64,000 nucleotides of DNA, from NCBI RefSeq assembly GCF_031202265.1, contig NZ_CP100604.1, forward strand, positions 1,302,001-1,366,000, given 5' to 3'. Below, piece by piece: positions 9,431 through 17,818 of the stretch. A model generated the notes under the pieces. The model was not told the DNA's origin. It saw only the letters and a program-made list of their open reading frames with translations, and searched no databases. Position 1 is the first letter of the stretch; every line of letters begins with the position of its first letter. The DNA comes from Bradyrhizobium sp. Ash2021 (lineage in GTDB: Bacteria > Pseudomonadota > Alphaproteobacteria > Rhizobiales > Xanthobacteraceae). A program made the translations under genes and the position numbers.

Positions 9431-9925
9431 TTAATGCTGCAGTTCGCTCGGGGCCTTGTTCTTGACGTCCGTCCAATTTGAGTTGGCGGACTTGATGTTG
9501 CCAGCAATGTCTTCATCCCAGCGCTTGGCCACTGCGGGGGCGAGATTGAGATAGAGCTTGTTGTCGACGATCTTCCAAACAGTCGGATCGCCGTCGACCT
9601 TGTAGCCTTTAGCCGTACCGAACGCGCAGAAACCGCCATATTCCGGCAGATACTTGGCCGGATCCTTCAGGAAGAGCGCCTTATGATCTTCTGAGGCGAA
9701 GCGATAGGTCGCTCCGTCCTGCTGGGCAGTGATGGTGAAGTCGCCGATGACCGGCTTGCCGTCGGTGAAATAGGCAACCGGGTCATAGCCGCGCAAGGCG
9801 AGTCCGGTGATGGTGGCGTTTATTTCCGGTCCGGGTCCGGCTGCGAACGCCGGAGCACCTGCAACAATGCCCGTCACGAAGGCAACCGCAGTCGCTAGCC
9901 TAATGAGTGTGTGCTTGATCTTCAT
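9431..9925 (-). CDS. Secreted YHS-domain protein
   Basis: A 164-residue protein with a signal peptide (KHTLIRLATAVAFVTGIVAGAPAFA) followed by a YHS domain: LRGYDPVAYFTDGKPVIGDF, then TYRFASEDHKALFLKDPAKYLPEYGGFCAFG. YHS domains occur in metal-handling proteins such as copper ATPases. A C-terminal part (KRWDEDIAGNIKSANSNW) is typical of the stand-alone periplasmic type. It lies downstream of the bufferin operon on the same strand with a 220-base gap, in which a SigF-like promoter variant is visible. A role in copper or oxidative stress is inferred from context. Confidence 0.85.
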   Translation of the reverse strand: MKIKHTLIRLATAVAFVTGIVAGAPAFAAGPGPEINATITGLALRGYDPVAYFTDGKPVIGDFTITAQQDGATYRFASEDHKALFLKDPAKYLPEYGGFCAFGTAKGYKVDGDPTVWKIVDNKLYLNLAPAVAKRWDEDIAGNIKSANSNWTDVKNKAPSELQH

Positions 9926-10051
9926 GTTATCACTGTCCTAGTTAATGCAGCTACTCGGCACGATGCGAGACGCTGCTTTCATTACGAACCTGGAGATGTC
10001 TCAACCGTCGAGCCGGGATCGCTTTCGCGAAAACACCTTCTCCTGAGGAAA

Positions 10052-10076
10052 TTCGTAAACTCAGTCCGGTTGTTAC
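10052..10076 (-). promoter_or_regulatory. SigF-like promoter variant upstream of the YHS gene
   Basis: On the minus strand GTAACA (10071-10076) is followed after 15 bases by CGAA (10052-10055). The spacing is one base shorter than at the bufA1 and DUF1223 promoters, and the site is about 130 bp from the YHS start. Weak candidate. Confidence 0.35.
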
Positions 10077-10145
10077 AGGGGCGGTCCTCGAAAATGTTCA
10101 CGCACCGATCACGTCAACGCGACCGGCGCGCCAGGCGAGGATAGA

Positions 10146-10625
10146 TCAGGAGCGGCCGAGCTTGCGCGCAACCAAGTGATCGAGTGAAAAGAGCCCAGGT
10201 CCACGAGCGATCACCAGAAGAAAGCAGGCGGCCCAGGTGCCATGCGTCGGCCAGGCCTCAGGATAGATGAAGATTTCGATGACCAGCGTCATACCGAGCA
10301 GGGCGAGAGCGGAAAACCGGCTTGCCAAACCAATGACCAGCAGAACTGGGAATAAAAATTCACTGAGGGCAGCAACATGTGCGGCTACCAAAGGGTCAAT
10401 CAAGGGCACCTTGTATTCGTTCTGGAACAAATAGACCGCGTTGCTGGAAACGTGCCAGCCATCCAGCTTGGTTTGCCCGGATTGCCAGAACACAGCGCTC
10501 ACCGAGATGCGTGCGATCAGTGCGATGACATCGTGAGGGATGACACTGAAGAGTCCGATCAGGCCGTTGACCTTTTCTGATATTGCATGCGGTACAACGC
10601 TTGAGACCGTTCGAGCCTGATCCAT
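10146..10625 (-). CDS. bufD: DoxX-family membrane protein of the bufferin operon
   Basis: A 159-residue inner-membrane protein with four predicted hydrophobic segments and the DoxX signature in ISVSAVFWQSGQTKLDGW and AALSEFLFPVLLVIGLASRF. DoxX genes commonly end MNIO RiPP operons (also called gigT, or HvfX-like). The exact role is not settled; redox support for peptide maturation or membrane copper handling has been suggested. Last gene of the operon, 18 bases after bufC. Confidence 0.85.
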   Translation of the reverse strand: MDQARTVSSVVPHAISEKVNGLIGLFSVIPHDVIALIARISVSAVFWQSGQTKLDGWHVSSNAVYLFQNEYKVPLIDPLVAAHVAALSEFLFPVLLVIGLASRFSALALLGMTLVIEIFIYPEAWPTHGTWAACFLLVIARGPGLFSLDHLVARKLGRS

Positions 10626-10643
10626 TTTTTCTCTTTCGGCAGT

Positions 10644-11399
10644 TTATTTGATGGTTGCTACGGCGCCGCTGCGCAGCAGGCCAGCAAGGTTTGCGACGAG
10701 ATCGAATCCGTTGGCGTTGGCCAGTGCCGCCTCAACTGCGGCACCCAGCGTCGCTCCCGTCATCAGTGCAGTGAGAAATACCGCTCCCCCGGGAGGAAGT
10801 CGCTGAACGAGGACCGTGAGATGAGGGCGGGCGACCAGGGCGTCCTCACCGATCCATGTCTTGATCGGTGCCAATTTCAGTTCGCCAGCATTCATTGCCC
10901 AGATCGTTACGATCGGATGGACCGACCTGACCAGCGACACCGACGGGTGAAAAGCAAGGGTGATGGCCGGGAGAGTATTGGGATCGAACTCCGCGAGAAT
11001 AGCGGGTTCAAGCGGCGACAGGTCCGCGGCATGATACGCCTTGCCGCGGGCCGCTTCGAGCCTCACCACATCGGGCAGATAGCTGAGCCCTGCCGCCGGA
11101 TGGTAGGTCTCCACGAAGTCGGCGAAGTCATCGCCATAGTCGAGCAACATTGGCGATCTTGGCGGGTGCAGTGCGATGAACGCCCGCGCCATCGCAGCGA
11201 AGAACGCTTCCCCGACAATTGTCTCGCCAACCGGAAATCGAGACGCGAGCGCGCGAACAAGCCCGTCCCTCACGTTGTTTCGATAAATGCCAAAACGGCG
11301 CTCGGGACGCGCGAGATTCCAAGCGGTCAGCCCGCCGGGAACAGGTTGGTCGAGGTCGAGGAGGGCACCTGCGAACCGGCCCTGCGTTGCGATGGACAT
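10644..11399 (-). CDS. bufC: DUF2063 partner protein of MNIO maturase
   Basis: A 251-residue protein with an N-terminal DUF2063 region (GRFAGALLDL then RFGIYRNNVRDGLVRALASRFPV) and a C-terminal partner domain rich in short strands. In bufferin and methanobactin-like systems this family binds the precursor leader and presents it to the DUF692 enzyme, despite its database name as a putative DNA-binding domain. It begins nine bases after the bufB stop codon, so coexpression is near certain. Confidence 0.88.
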   Translation of the reverse strand: MSIATQGRFAGALLDLDQPVPGGLTAWNLARPERRFGIYRNNVRDGLVRALASRFPVGETIVGEAFFAAMARAFIALHPPRSPMLLDYGDDFADFVETYHPAAGLSYLPDVVRLEAARGKAYHAADLSPLEPAILAEFDPNTLPAITLAFHPSVSLVRSVHPIVTIWAMNAGELKLAPIKTWIGEDALVARPHLTVLVQRLPPGGAVFLTALMTGATLGAAVEAALANANGFDLVANLAGLLRSGAVATIK

Positions 11400-11408
11400 G
11401 ACCGTTGC

Positions 11409-12263
11409 TCAAGCCGCGACGCGTTGTGCGGCGCTATCGAGGACAGCCTGCGCCGCCGCCGCCTCCTGCCGCAACAAGGGCCAATGGGGTACGTTGTTAT
11501 CCCACTCGACGAGGCTGGCGATCCGACCGGTCATCGAGATCACTTCAGAGTAGAGACTCCATACACGATCCGTCACAGGCGTATCGTGCGAATCGATCAG
11601 CAGCGGCGCACCGACGTCATCCAGGGCTTCCGAATGCCCACTGAGATGGATTTCGCCGACTGCTTCTATCGGAAAATCGGCAAGATATTTGCTTGGGTCC
11701 AACTTGTGATTGATGCAAGCAACCAGGACATTGTTGACATCGAGCAACAGACCGCAGCCTGTCCGGCCGACGAGCTCTGTTAGAAACGCGGTTTCCGGGA
11801 TCGTGCTCTCTTCGAAGAAGAGATAGGTGGCGGGATTTTCAAGCAACATCTGGCGGCCGAGCACACTTTGCACTTGGTCAATATGCTCGGCGACACGTGC
11901 CAGCGTCGCTTTCGTGTAAGGCAGCGGCAAGAGGTCGTTTAGAAAGATGCCGTCGTGGCTGGACCACGCGAGGTGCTCGGAGAAGCTTTCAGGCTCATAG
12001 CGTCCGCATAGGCCCTTCAATCGCTGGAGATGATCCTGGTCGAGCGCTTGCATCGAGCCGATCGACAAACCGACGCCGTGAATCGACAACGAGTAGTCTT
12101 CACGCAAGCGACTAAGCCGCGCGTGCGGCGGTCCGCCTGCGCCCATATAGTTCTCCGCGTGCACCTCGAAGAAACCGATTGGCTGTCGTTCGGAATTGAT
12201 CGCCGAAAAATGCTCAGGCTTAAATCCGACGCCCGAAAGGCAGGGAAGCTGAGATGACTTCAC
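11409..12263 (-). CDS. bufB: MNIO (DUF692) peptide maturase
   Basis: This 284-residue multinuclear non-haem iron oxygenase has the DUF692 TIM-barrel motifs in order: EVHAENYM (35-40), [10 protein letters not shown] with His62, FSEHLAWS with His97, LLENPATYL with Glu142, LLLDVNNV with Asp175 and Asn177, EIHLSGHSE with His206 and His210, DSHDTPV near 224-229, and VEWDNNVP with Glu253. All expected iron-ligand positions look present. The enzyme family rearranges Cys residues of small precursors into oxazolone/thioamide or thiooxazole groups that bind copper. It is encoded directly after the DUF2282 precursor gene. Confidence 0.93.
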   Translation of the reverse strand: MKSSQLPCLSGVGFKPEHFSAINSERQPIGFFEVHAENYMGAGGPPHARLSRLREDYSLSIHGVGLSIGSMQALDQDHLQRLKGLCGRYEPESFSEHLAWSSHDGIFLNDLLPLPYTKATLARVAEHIDQVQSVLGRQMLLENPATYLFFEESTIPETAFLTELVGRTGCGLLLDVNNVLVACINHKLDPSKYLADFPIEAVGEIHLSGHSEALDDVGAPLLIDSHDTPVTDRVWSLYSEVISMTGRIASLVEWDNNVPHWPLLRQEAAAAQAVLDSAAQRVAA

Positions 12264-12331
12264 AACGACTCTCTTTCGATCAAAATGGAGCGCAGTGGCG
12301 CAAGTTGACCCGCGCCATCTCAGGATCGGGA

Positions 12332-12610
12332 CTAAGCCTTATCCGGCTTAAGCGAGCCATGACCGTTCGGGGTTACAATACTGGTGCAGGTGCCAGCTGG
12401 TACCAGCTTCCAGGCATTTTTTTGGTAGTCGACCTTCGACGTCGCAGCGCATGAAGTGCCCGCACCGGCTGCACAATCATTCTGTCCTTTGAGGGCGACG
12501 CCATAGCATTTTTCCTTGCCGGTATCCTGCGCCGAGGCCGGTGTTGCTATCGCCGCAAGGGCGGAAGCCAGCGAACCCGCCAGGACCAAAGTAAACGAAT
12601 TGCGATCCAT
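12332..12610 (-). CDS. bufA1: DUF2282 bufferin precursor
   Basis: A 92-residue precursor with a signal peptide (residues 1-27, cleavage after ASA) and four cysteines, Cys35, 46, 54 and 75, in the DUF2282 pattern [28 protein letters not shown]. This is the canonical substrate of the DUF692/DUF2063 pair. Start chosen at 12610 because AGGGAG lies eight bases upstream and the signal peptide follows; an upstream in-frame start at 12691 would place the promoter motif inside the gene. First gene of the bufA1-bufB-bufC-doxX operon, preceded by a clear SigF-like promoter. Confidence 0.92.
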   Translation of the reverse strand: MDRNSFTLVLAGSLASALAAIATPASAQDTGKEKCYGVALKGQNDCAAGAGTSCAATSKVDYQKNAWKLVPAGTCTSIVTPNGHGSLKPDKA

Positions 12611-12656
12611 GCGATCATCTCCCTGAAATCGAGCCACGATCGGCTCGTTATGATTA

Positions 12657-12682
12657 TTCGGAGCGATGGGTGCCGTTGTTAC
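12657..12682 (-). promoter_or_regulatory. SigF-type ECF promoter of the bufferin operon
   Basis: Minus strand: GTAACA (12677-12682), 16 bases, then CGAA (12657-12660), about 47 bp from the bufA1 ATG. This agrees with the GTAACC-N16-CGAA consensus known for Caulobacter SigF, which is controlled by NrsF. A second exact-spacing copy precedes the DUF1223 gene, and nrsF itself is at 18680-19318. The rest of the stretch 12683-12987 holds no gene I can support. Confidence 0.75.
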
Positions 12683-12987
12683 CTTATTCAATCTTTTTTC
12701 TGCTCTCTAATTTGCCGCTCGCGGGGACTGTCTGCAAGCTACAATGCCGGCGTAACCCCTTGTTTGAAGGGGCGCAAAAGCGCAAAAGAAGTGGGTCAGT
12801 TTGATTGTGGCAGAACTCCGGGGTTGGGAGACGAAGGGTATAAAGCGCATATTCAGAGCGCGAACGGCACAACGCCGCCCAAGCGGAATATGACCGCTCG
12901 GCAGTGTTGGTCAGTCTCCGGGGCCCCTGTGTGTACCGAAAACCCTATCCCAGTTTATCGAGCGATAGAAGCGGCTAAATTGGCGCG

Positions 12988-13221
12988 ATGATCGCGCTGG
13001 TCTGCTTCGTTCTGGCCGCACCGGCTTCACCATTCAAGTCGAAGAGCCGGCTTGGAACCGAGAATGCGGCGCTTCGGCAACTTATTGTCTTGCGACGCAG
13101 GGTAAGGGGGAGGGCCCAGCTTACGAACAGCGATCGCTGGTTCTTCGTCCAGGTCTATCGCTGGTTCCCGTCGATCCTTCAGGTTCTCACAATCATCCGC
13201 CCCGAGACCCTAGTGCGTTGG
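12988..13221 (+). pseudogene. Integrase-core transposase N-terminal remnant (IS481-like)
   Basis: The frame reads MIALVCFVLAAPASPFKSKSR, then ENAALRQLIVLRRR and TIIRPETLVRWH, the familiar start of the integrase-core transposases common in Bradyrhizobium. It stops being recognisable at VRWH, exactly where the second IS630 copy begins. The catalytic domain is absent. Confidence 0.75.
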
Positions 13222-13905
13222 CATAGCTGTGCGTACGACGTTCCGGCACGCCAGGCATCATCGGCAAGACCGGTTGCTCGCGATCGAGTGCCTGAATCTG
13301 GCTTTTCTCATCGATGCTGAGGACAAGGGCTCGGTTCGGCGGGGACAGATAAAGGCCGACGATATCGCGCACCTTGTCGACGAACAGCGGATCGCTCGAC
13401 AACTTGAATGTCTGGCTACGGTGCGGCTGCAAGCCGAACGCCGACCACATTCGGCGGATCGTGGTGTGGGAAAAGCCGGTTTCCGCGGCCATCGAGCGGA
13501 TCGACCAGTGTGTCGCATCGGTCGGCGTCGTACGCAATGTCCGCTCGATCACGGCAGCAACTTGATCGTCGTTGATGGTTCGAGGACGGCCAGGACGGGC
13601 CTCGTCAAGCAGGCCATCACAGCGATCCTTCAAAAATCGGCGGCGCCACTTGCCAACGGTATGTTCGTGGAGGCCGAGTTCGGCAGCCACAGACTTGCTT
13701 GGCAATCCATCCGCACATCGTAGGATCGCGCGGCATCGCTCAGATAGCGACCGGGCAACACGATGACGACGAACTTGCCTCTCCAAGTACACCCGCTCCT
13801 GCGGACTCAGAACCAACGGCGCGATCGGCCGGCCTCTCACACCTGCATTCGCCACAAGCGCTCTCCTCTATAGAGATTCGAGCTATCATATAATGTGACG
13901 AACTT
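13222..13905 (-). mobile_element. IS630 second copy, 684-bp right-hand part
   Basis: This segment repeats 6468-7151 at a constant offset of 6754 bases; overlapping reading frames in several phases translate identically, so the copies are near or fully identical. It carries the right end and the N-terminal 211 transposase residues (13223-13855), cut just after the ERRTHSY motif. The catalytic Asp265 and Glu301 are lost, so it cannot encode active enzyme. Confidence 0.92.
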
Positions 13906-14015
13906 GCGTTCCAGATGACCATGATCAGGACCGAGAAATTTTTGATATCCGAAAGAAGCGACGGAAGCAGCGTATCCACCCGGTGAGCCCCGCGGGGTAG
14001 CTGGACCTGCGGTGT

Positions 14016-14387
14016 TCAAAAGGGATGGAACAATCCATCGGACTTTAGCGCGTCGATCGCTTCGGCGAGGGTAAGGCCGCGATACAGGCAGAACCATTCT
14101 CCGGTGTGGCGGTGCCACTGGAGGTCGAAGCGATCGCGGTTAATCCGGTCGAGGCGGGCGAAGGGCGCGTCAAACTCTTCGCCGAGATTCTCCGGGAAGC
14201 CGGAGCGGTAGCGCTGAATGAAGCGATACTTGGTGCCGTGCCACTTGCCGAGGATATCGACCGGATAGTTGAACTGCGTCGGCCGAATGGTGGGCAGGAA
14301 GCGGGGCTTCAGGAAGTCGTCGATCAGGTGCTGGCAGGCAGCGGTCACCGCCGATTTTTCTGCTGCGGAAAAACCGCTCGATCTCAT
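14016..14387 (-). CDS. IS66-associated accessory protein
   Basis: A 123-residue protein directly downstream of tnpC. It reads MRSSGFSAAEKSAVTAAC, then NYPVDILGKWHGTKYRFIQR, FPENLGEEFDAPFARLD and LQWHRHTGEWFCLYRG. Proteins with these blocks are commonly carried next to IS66 transposases in Rhizobiales; their function is unknown. Start chosen at 14387 because it lies 13 bases after the tnpC stop; the longer frame would overlap tnpC. Confidence 0.65.
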   Translation of the reverse strand: MRSSGFSAAEKSAVTAACQHLIDDFLKPRFLPTIRPTQFNYPVDILGKWHGTKYRFIQRYRSGFPENLGEEFDAPFARLDRINRDRFDLQWHRHTGEWFCLYRGLTLAEAIDALKSDGLFHPF

Positions 14388-14400
14388 GTGTCCTCTTGGC

Positions 14401-16083
14401 TCACGCGGCTTTGGCGTGGCTTGGCATAGGCTTTCGCCAGTTCCAGGGCAGAAGCTCATCCAGCCTGTGGACGGCATGGTCGTTGATCCGGGCGAGCATA
14501 TCGGCAAGCCAGGCCTGCGGGTCGGTGTCGTTGAGCTTAGCCGTCATGATCAAGGTGGCCATGACGGCAGCACGCTCGGCACCACGATCGGAGCCCGCGA
14601 ACAGCCAGGATTTGCGGCCCAGGGCAAAGCCGCGCAGGGCACGCTCCGCTGCGTTGTTGGTGAGGCAGATCCGCCCATCGTCGATGAAGCGAGCGAACCG
14701 ATCCCAGCGCTTCAACATGTAGTCGATCGGCTCGGCGACCGGGGATGACTTCGAGAGGCGGGAGCGCTGCTCACGCAGCCACGCTTCCAGCGCGGCCAGG
14801 AGTGGCGCGCTCCGTTCCTTGCGGATGCCCAGCCGCTCTTCCATGGCAAGGCCGTTGATGCCGCGCTCGATCTCGAACAGGGTGTCAATGCGTTTGACTG
14901 CCTCCAGTGCGATCGGCGAGATCGCTCCCGCATTCTTGCCTCGTCTTGCATTGGCGGCGATGTCCGCCAGTTCGAAGAACTGCCGCCTGGCATGGGCCCA
15001 GCACAGCGCCGACGTGATCGGCCCCTCCGCCCGCGAGGGATCGTACAACTCATTGTAGCCGTTGTAGGCATCCGCCTGCAGGATACCGCTGAAGGCCTTC
15101 AGATGCCGCACGGGATGTTCGTGCCTCCGGTCGCGTGAGGCATAATACAGCGCCGCCGGTGGCGCCCGACCGCCAAAGGGGCGGTCGTCGCGGACATAGG
15201 TCCAGATGTGTCCCTTGATCGTCTTGCCCTTCGCCAGGATCGGCACGTTTGTGTCGTCGCCGTGCAGGCGCTCGGCACCGAGCACATGCGCCTCGATCAG
15301 TTCGCGCAGCGGCTGCAGCACGGTCGTACACGCGCCGACCAGGTCGGCCAGCGTCGACAGGCTCAGGTCGACGCCTTCCCGGGCATATCGTTCGCTCTGC
15401 CGGTTCAAGGGCTGATGCTGGCCGAACTTCTCGAACAGGATCATCGCCAGCAGGTTCGGCCCGGCGAAGCCCCGCGGCGTCACATGGAACGGCGCCGGAG
15501 GCTGGGCGATCTTCTCGCAGGCCCGGCAAGAGAACTTCTCGCGCACGGTCTGGGTCACCTTCCACTGCCGCGGGACAACTTCCAGCGTCTCGGTGATGTC
15601 TTCGCCAAGCTTCGACAGCCGGCTCGAGCCGCAGCAGGGACAACTGGCCGGCGCCGGGATCACGATGCGCTCGCGCGGCAGATGATCGGGGAATGGCTTG
15701 CGCGATGGCCGCTTGCGCTGGAACGACTGGACGGCCTGAGATCTCGCCGCCGCCTGCTCGGCCGCCAGTTCATCCTCGGTGGCCGATGCTTCCAGCTCCT
15801 CGAGCTGAAGCTCCATCTGCTCCAGCAGGCGTGCCGTGCGTTCCGATCGGGTGCCATAAAGCTGGCGCCGCAGCTTCTCGATCTCGAGCCTGTAATGGCT
15901 GATCAGCGCTTCCGTGCTCGCCAGATCCGCTCTTGCATGGGCGGCGTCGGCCTCGGCACTCACGGCCTCAGCCTGCGCCCTTGCAGCCAGCGCTTCCGCC
16001 TCAATCCGCGCGGCGCGCTCGGCGAGGATCATCGCATGCGCAGTGGCAAGATCGGTGGGGAGCGATTCAGAACTGTCGGTCAC
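14401..16083 (-). CDS. tnpC: IS66-family transposase TnpC
   Basis: A full-length 560-residue IS66 transposase. An Ala/Glu-rich coiled-coil N-terminus (residues 20-110) precedes a zinc-binding region (CPCCGSSRL and CRACEKI), then the DDE core with GDDTNVPIL, LQADAYNGYNEL and TNNAAERALRGFALGRKSWLF, and an IS66 C-terminal region ending DELLPWNW. All three tnp genes of the element are intact, so it may be active. Confidence 0.95.
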   Translation of the reverse strand: MTDSSESLPTDLATAHAMILAERAARIEAEALAARAQAEAVSAEADAAHARADLASTEALISHYRLEIEKLRRQLYGTRSERTARLLEQMELQLEELEASATEDELAAEQAAARSQAVQSFQRKRPSRKPFPDHLPRERIVIPAPASCPCCGSSRLSKLGEDITETLEVVPRQWKVTQTVREKFSCRACEKIAQPPAPFHVTPRGFAGPNLLAMILFEKFGQHQPLNRQSERYAREGVDLSLSTLADLVGACTTVLQPLRELIEAHVLGAERLHGDDTNVPILAKGKTIKGHIWTYVRDDRPFGGRAPPAALYYASRDRRHEHPVRHLKAFSGILQADAYNGYNELYDPSRAEGPITSALCWAHARRQFFELADIAANARRGKNAGAISPIALEAVKRIDTLFEIERGINGLAMEERLGIRKERSAPLLAALEAWLREQRSRLSKSSPVAEPIDYMLKRWDRFARFIDDGRICLTNNAAERALRGFALGRKSWLFAGSDRGAERAAVMATLIMTAKLNDTDPQAWLADMLARINDHAVHRLDELLPWNWRKPMPSHAKAA

Positions 16084-16126
16084 GGTCCGATGGAATCACA
16101 TCCATCGATAGCCGCAAGCAGAATCA

Positions 16127-16474
16127 TCACCCCATCGACGTCGGACGCCAGCTCTCTTGCGGATGGCGCCAGTCGATCCCCGACAACAGATAACCGAGCT
16201 GCGCCGGTGAGATCGTCACTACGCCGTCGGCGACGCTCGGCCACAGGAATCGGCCGTGTTCCAGCCGTTTGGTGAACAAGCAGGCGCCCTGGCCATCATG
16301 CCAGATCACCTTCAACAGGTCGCCGCGCCGGCCCCGGAAGCAGAACAGATGACCGCTCAGCGGATCGCGCTGCAACATCTCCTGAACCAGGAGTGCCAGG
16401 CTCGCAAAGCCCTTCCTCATGTCGGTATGGCCCGTCGCAAGCCACACCCGCACTCCAGTCGGCAACGGGATCAT
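16127..16474 (-). CDS. tnpB: IS66 accessory protein TnpB
   Basis: A 115-residue IS66 Orf2 protein with the family blocks VWLATGHTDMRKGFASLALLV, GHLFCFRGRRGDLLKVIWHD and QGACLFTKRLEHGRF. Required with TnpA and TnpC for IS66 movement. Its ATG overlaps the tnpA stop in an ATGA junction. Confidence 0.93.
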   Translation of the reverse strand: MIPLPTGVRVWLATGHTDMRKGFASLALLVQEMLQRDPLSGHLFCFRGRRGDLLKVIWHDGQGACLFTKRLEHGRFLWPSVADGVVTISPAQLGYLLSGIDWRHPQESWRPTSMG

Positions 16475-16866
16475 CGGGCCCGTCCCCCCGACAGCGCTGC
16501 CACCGCCGCCGTCAACGTCGCGGGATCGACCGCGCCCGTGATCCGAAGCTGCGCTCCGCTCGCAAACGCGATCTCGATCGTTCCACCAGTTCCAGCGCGG
16601 GACGTCCATGCCGGCTGCTCCGGCGCAACCGAGACTGCCGCAAATTGTACCGCGTCCTCCTGCCGCAACGTCGGCGCGGGTTCGAAGGCGCCTGTTCGCG
16701 CCTGCCGCCGCCAAACGGTTAGCAGATTGGGATGCACATCATGCCGCCGCGCCACCTCGATGACGCGGGCCGAAGGCGCCTGGCTCTCCTCGACGATCCG
16801 AAGCTTCTCGACCGTGGTCCATCGCCGCCGCCGCTCCGGACCAGATAGAACCGAAACCTTGCTCAC
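16471..16866 (-). CDS. tnpA: IS66 TnpA, transposon DNA-binding protein
   Basis: A 131-residue protein with a helix-turn-helix in the N-terminal part (RRRRWTTVEKLRIVEES, then ARRHDVHPNLLTVWRRQAR). First gene of the tnpA-tnpB-tnpC operon. Immediately upstream on the other strand the truncated IS3 orfB begins, so the IS66 right end lies between about 16867 and 16950. Confidence 0.9.
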   Translation of the reverse strand: MSKVSVLSGPERRRRWTTVEKLRIVEESQAPSARVIEVARRHDVHPNLLTVWRRQARTGAFEPAPTLRQEDAVQFAAVSVAPEQPAWTSRAGTGGTIEIAFASGAQLRITGAVDPATLTAAVAALSGGRAR

Positions 16867-16949
16867 GTTTGCTCGTTTGCTTGCAAATCAATCTGCAAAC
16901 TATCGCTCGAAAGGTTGCCGCCCGGAAGGCGGCTCTCACCGGAGGGTTA

Positions 16950-17489
16950 CGATTCCGCTTCATCGAAGATCGCCGCGCTGACTACCCGGTGACGATCCTG
17001 TGCGACGTGCTCGCCGTCTTGCCGGCCGGCTATTATGCCTGGCGCACGCGCCTGGAGAGCCGGCGATCGGCCGCCAATCGTGAGCTCGTCGAAGACATCA
17101 GACGGGTCCATCGCGATACCTGCGGACGCTATGGCAGCCCCCGCATCCACGTCGAGTTGAAGGCGCAAGGCCGCAGGGTGAGCCGCGGTCGCATCGAGCG
17201 ATTGATGCGTTATCACGGTATCAGGGCCATCATGGCGCGGCCACGCCGGGTGCGGACCATCGACAGCCGCCACGACTTGCCGATCGCTCCGAACCTGATC
17301 GGCCGCAACTTCACCGCCACTGCACCGAACCGGATATGGCTCGCCGACATCACTTATGTCGAGACCGATCAGGGCTGGCTCTATCTGGCCGCCGTTATGG
17401 ATCTCTACAGCCGCAGGATCGTCGGCTGGGCGATGGCGGATCATTTGCGTGCCGAGCTGCCGCTGGTGGCCTTGCGGATGGCCATCTCA
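16950..17489 (+). pseudogene. IS3-family OrfB, N-terminal part
   Basis: The frame shows the IS3 integrase-type OrfB: FRFIEDRRADYPV at the start, GRYGSPRIHVELKAQGRRVSRGRIERLMR, then the first two catalytic acidic regions in WLADITYVETDQGWLYLAAVMDLYSRRIVGW. It continues to LPLVALRMAIS and is then replaced by IS30 sequence. No OrfA is present; the IS66 element takes its place. Confidence 0.85.
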
Positions 17490-17640
17490 GCGCACACAAT
17501 GCCGATGACCTTGAGGCCGTGGCCATTGCACTCAACACCAGGCCCCGAAAAACCCTCGGCTGGAAAACACCGGCGGAAACTCTCGACGAATTCCTCCGAG
17601 TGAGCCAAACAACGAGTGTTGCGACGACCGGTTGAATCCG
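17486..17640 (+). pseudogene. IS30-family transposase C-terminal remnant
   Basis: In the frame ending at 17635 the sequence reads LSAHNADDLEAVAIALNTRPRKTLGWKTPAETL, the distinctive end of IS30 transposases, and closes with TTSVATTG and a stop. Only the 3' end of the IS30 is present, inside the IS3 orfB, so an IS30 inserted there and lost its 5' part. Confidence 0.8.
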
Positions 17641-17818
17641 CCCAATACGCCTCGGCGGAATACCGCAAGGTCGTGCAGTCCGCCGGCTTGAGGGCATCGA
17701 TGAGCCGCAAGGCCGACTGCTATGACAATGCCCCGATGGAGAGCTTCTTTCACACGCTCAAAACCGAGCTCGTCTACCACACTCACTATGCAACGCGCGC
17801 AGAGGCCACACGTGATAT
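17641..17818 (+). pseudogene. IS3-family OrfB, C-terminal part
   Basis: IS3 sequence resumes as QYASAEYRKVV, SMSRKADCYDNAPMESFFHTLKTEL with the third catalytic Glu region, then HYATRAEATRDI. It is cut again before the FAYIE...RLHSALG end that normally closes the protein. With the 5' part this gives an IS3 gene broken twice. Confidence 0.82.

Larger units (their letters stand above)
13990..16945 (-). mobile_element. IS66 element, apparently complete coding set
   Basis: The element spans the passenger gene, tnpC, tnpB and tnpA. The ends are approximate: CCGGTGAG at 13979-13986 and its inverse near 16929-16944 (CTCACCGG) are candidate end sequences, but similarity beyond eight bases is poor. 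It abuts the IS3 orfB, which lacks its orfA and its own start. Confidence 0.55.

Noticed and set aside
12650..12991. 113-residue plus frame across the bufA1 promoter
   Set aside because: It overlaps the SigF-like promoter, has no ribosome site and reads as non-coding.
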